A DNA stretch of 5,238 nucleotides from Olsenella sp. Lineage in GTDB: Bacteria > Actinomycetota > Coriobacteriia > Coriobacteriales > Atopobiaceae. Shown piece after piece: positions 5,074 through 5,238 of the stretch. The translations under genes and the position numbers were made by a program. The notes beneath the pieces were generated by a model. It did no database searches, was not told the DNA's origin, and was given only the letters and a program-made list of their open reading frames with translations. Positions within the stretch are counted from its first letter, which is position 1; every line of letters starts with the position of its first letter. The DNA lies in contig SUUD01000155.1 of assembly GCA_015062715.1 (NCBI GenBank), forward strand, positions 1-5,238. Reading direction: 5' to 3'.

Positions 5074-5238
5074 TCACGACGTGCCGAGGAGGGGCTGGTC
5101 CCAGGCGAAGAGCGCCTCGTTGATGGTGAAGGTGTCGTACACGCCGCCCTCGATGAAGAACTCCACGATCACGTCGAGTATGCTGGCGCGGCTGAGGGCG
5201 TAGCCCGAGCGCCCGAGCAGCAGGCGCGTCTGGTCGAG
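5074..5238 (-). CDS. C-terminal fragment of an unrecognised protein
   Basis: An open minus-strand frame enters from the right edge and ends at TGA (5074-5076), giving 54 residues. The visible part is well formed: an amphipathic start (LDQTRLLLGRSGYALSRASI), then LDVIVEFFIEGGVYDTFTIN, then EALFAWDQPLLGTS. Regular alternation of hydrophobic and acidic residues, codon choice like the neighbours, and a clean stop 81 bases before the pseudouridine synthase start support a real gene running in the same direction. I do not recognise the family with confidence. The pattern gives an impression of a small helical domain ending in a NEALFxxDQxLLG-type motif. The catalytic or defining part lies outside the window. 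Confidence 0.65.
   Translation of the reverse strand, partial: LDQTRLLLGRSGYALSRASILDVIVEFFIEGGVYDTFTINEALFAWDQPLLGTS

Overview
The window is GC-rich bacterial chromosomal DNA with tightly packed genes, almost all on the minus strand. GC-rich third codon positions and the kind of IMP dehydrogenase present suggest a high-GC anaerobic actinobacterium. Coriobacteriia (an Olsenella/Atopobiaceae-like organism) is my best guess. That is an inference from gene flavour, since no rRNA or other taxonomic marker is present.

Layout from left to right: (1) the 3' end of a plus-strand gene for a C39-type papain-like peptidase (1-227). (2) A 142-base convergent intergenic stretch made mostly of related ~50-base hairpin repeats (231-371). 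(3) On the minus strand, a membrane-anchored alpha/beta-hydrolase esterase (370-1419) and two small tandem single-pass YajC-like membrane proteins (1445-1732 and 1799-2104). (4) A 163-base gap holding a strong GC-rich inverted repeat (2181-2251). (5) guaB, IMP dehydrogenase (2268-3785). (6) A 190-base gap with an almost perfect 84-base palindrome (3892-3975) that touches the stop codon of the next gene. (7) An S4-domain RluA/RluD-family pseudouridine synthase (3976-4992). (8) The C-terminal 54 codons of an unrecognised minus-strand gene (5074-5238).

Transcription on the minus strand runs pseudouridine synthase, then guaB, then the YajC-like pair, then the esterase. The last three genes are close together (66- and 25-base gaps) and all start with a hydrophobic segment, so they plausibly form one operon acting at the membrane. 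guaB (GMP synthesis) and the pseudouridine synthase (23S rRNA modification) are housekeeping genes separated from their neighbours by hairpin-forming spacers, and no functional link between them is evident. No tRNA, rRNA, CRISPR array, transposase or prophage gene was seen, and no intergenic stretch exceeds 300 bases.

I did not find a convincing new multi-gene system. The most notable items are the palindromic element fused to the end of the pseudouridine synthase gene, the tandem hairpin repeats at the convergent junction, the unusual class of IMP dehydrogenase (the type also found in the protist Tritrichomonas foetus), and the duplicated YajC-like genes upstream of an anchored esterase.
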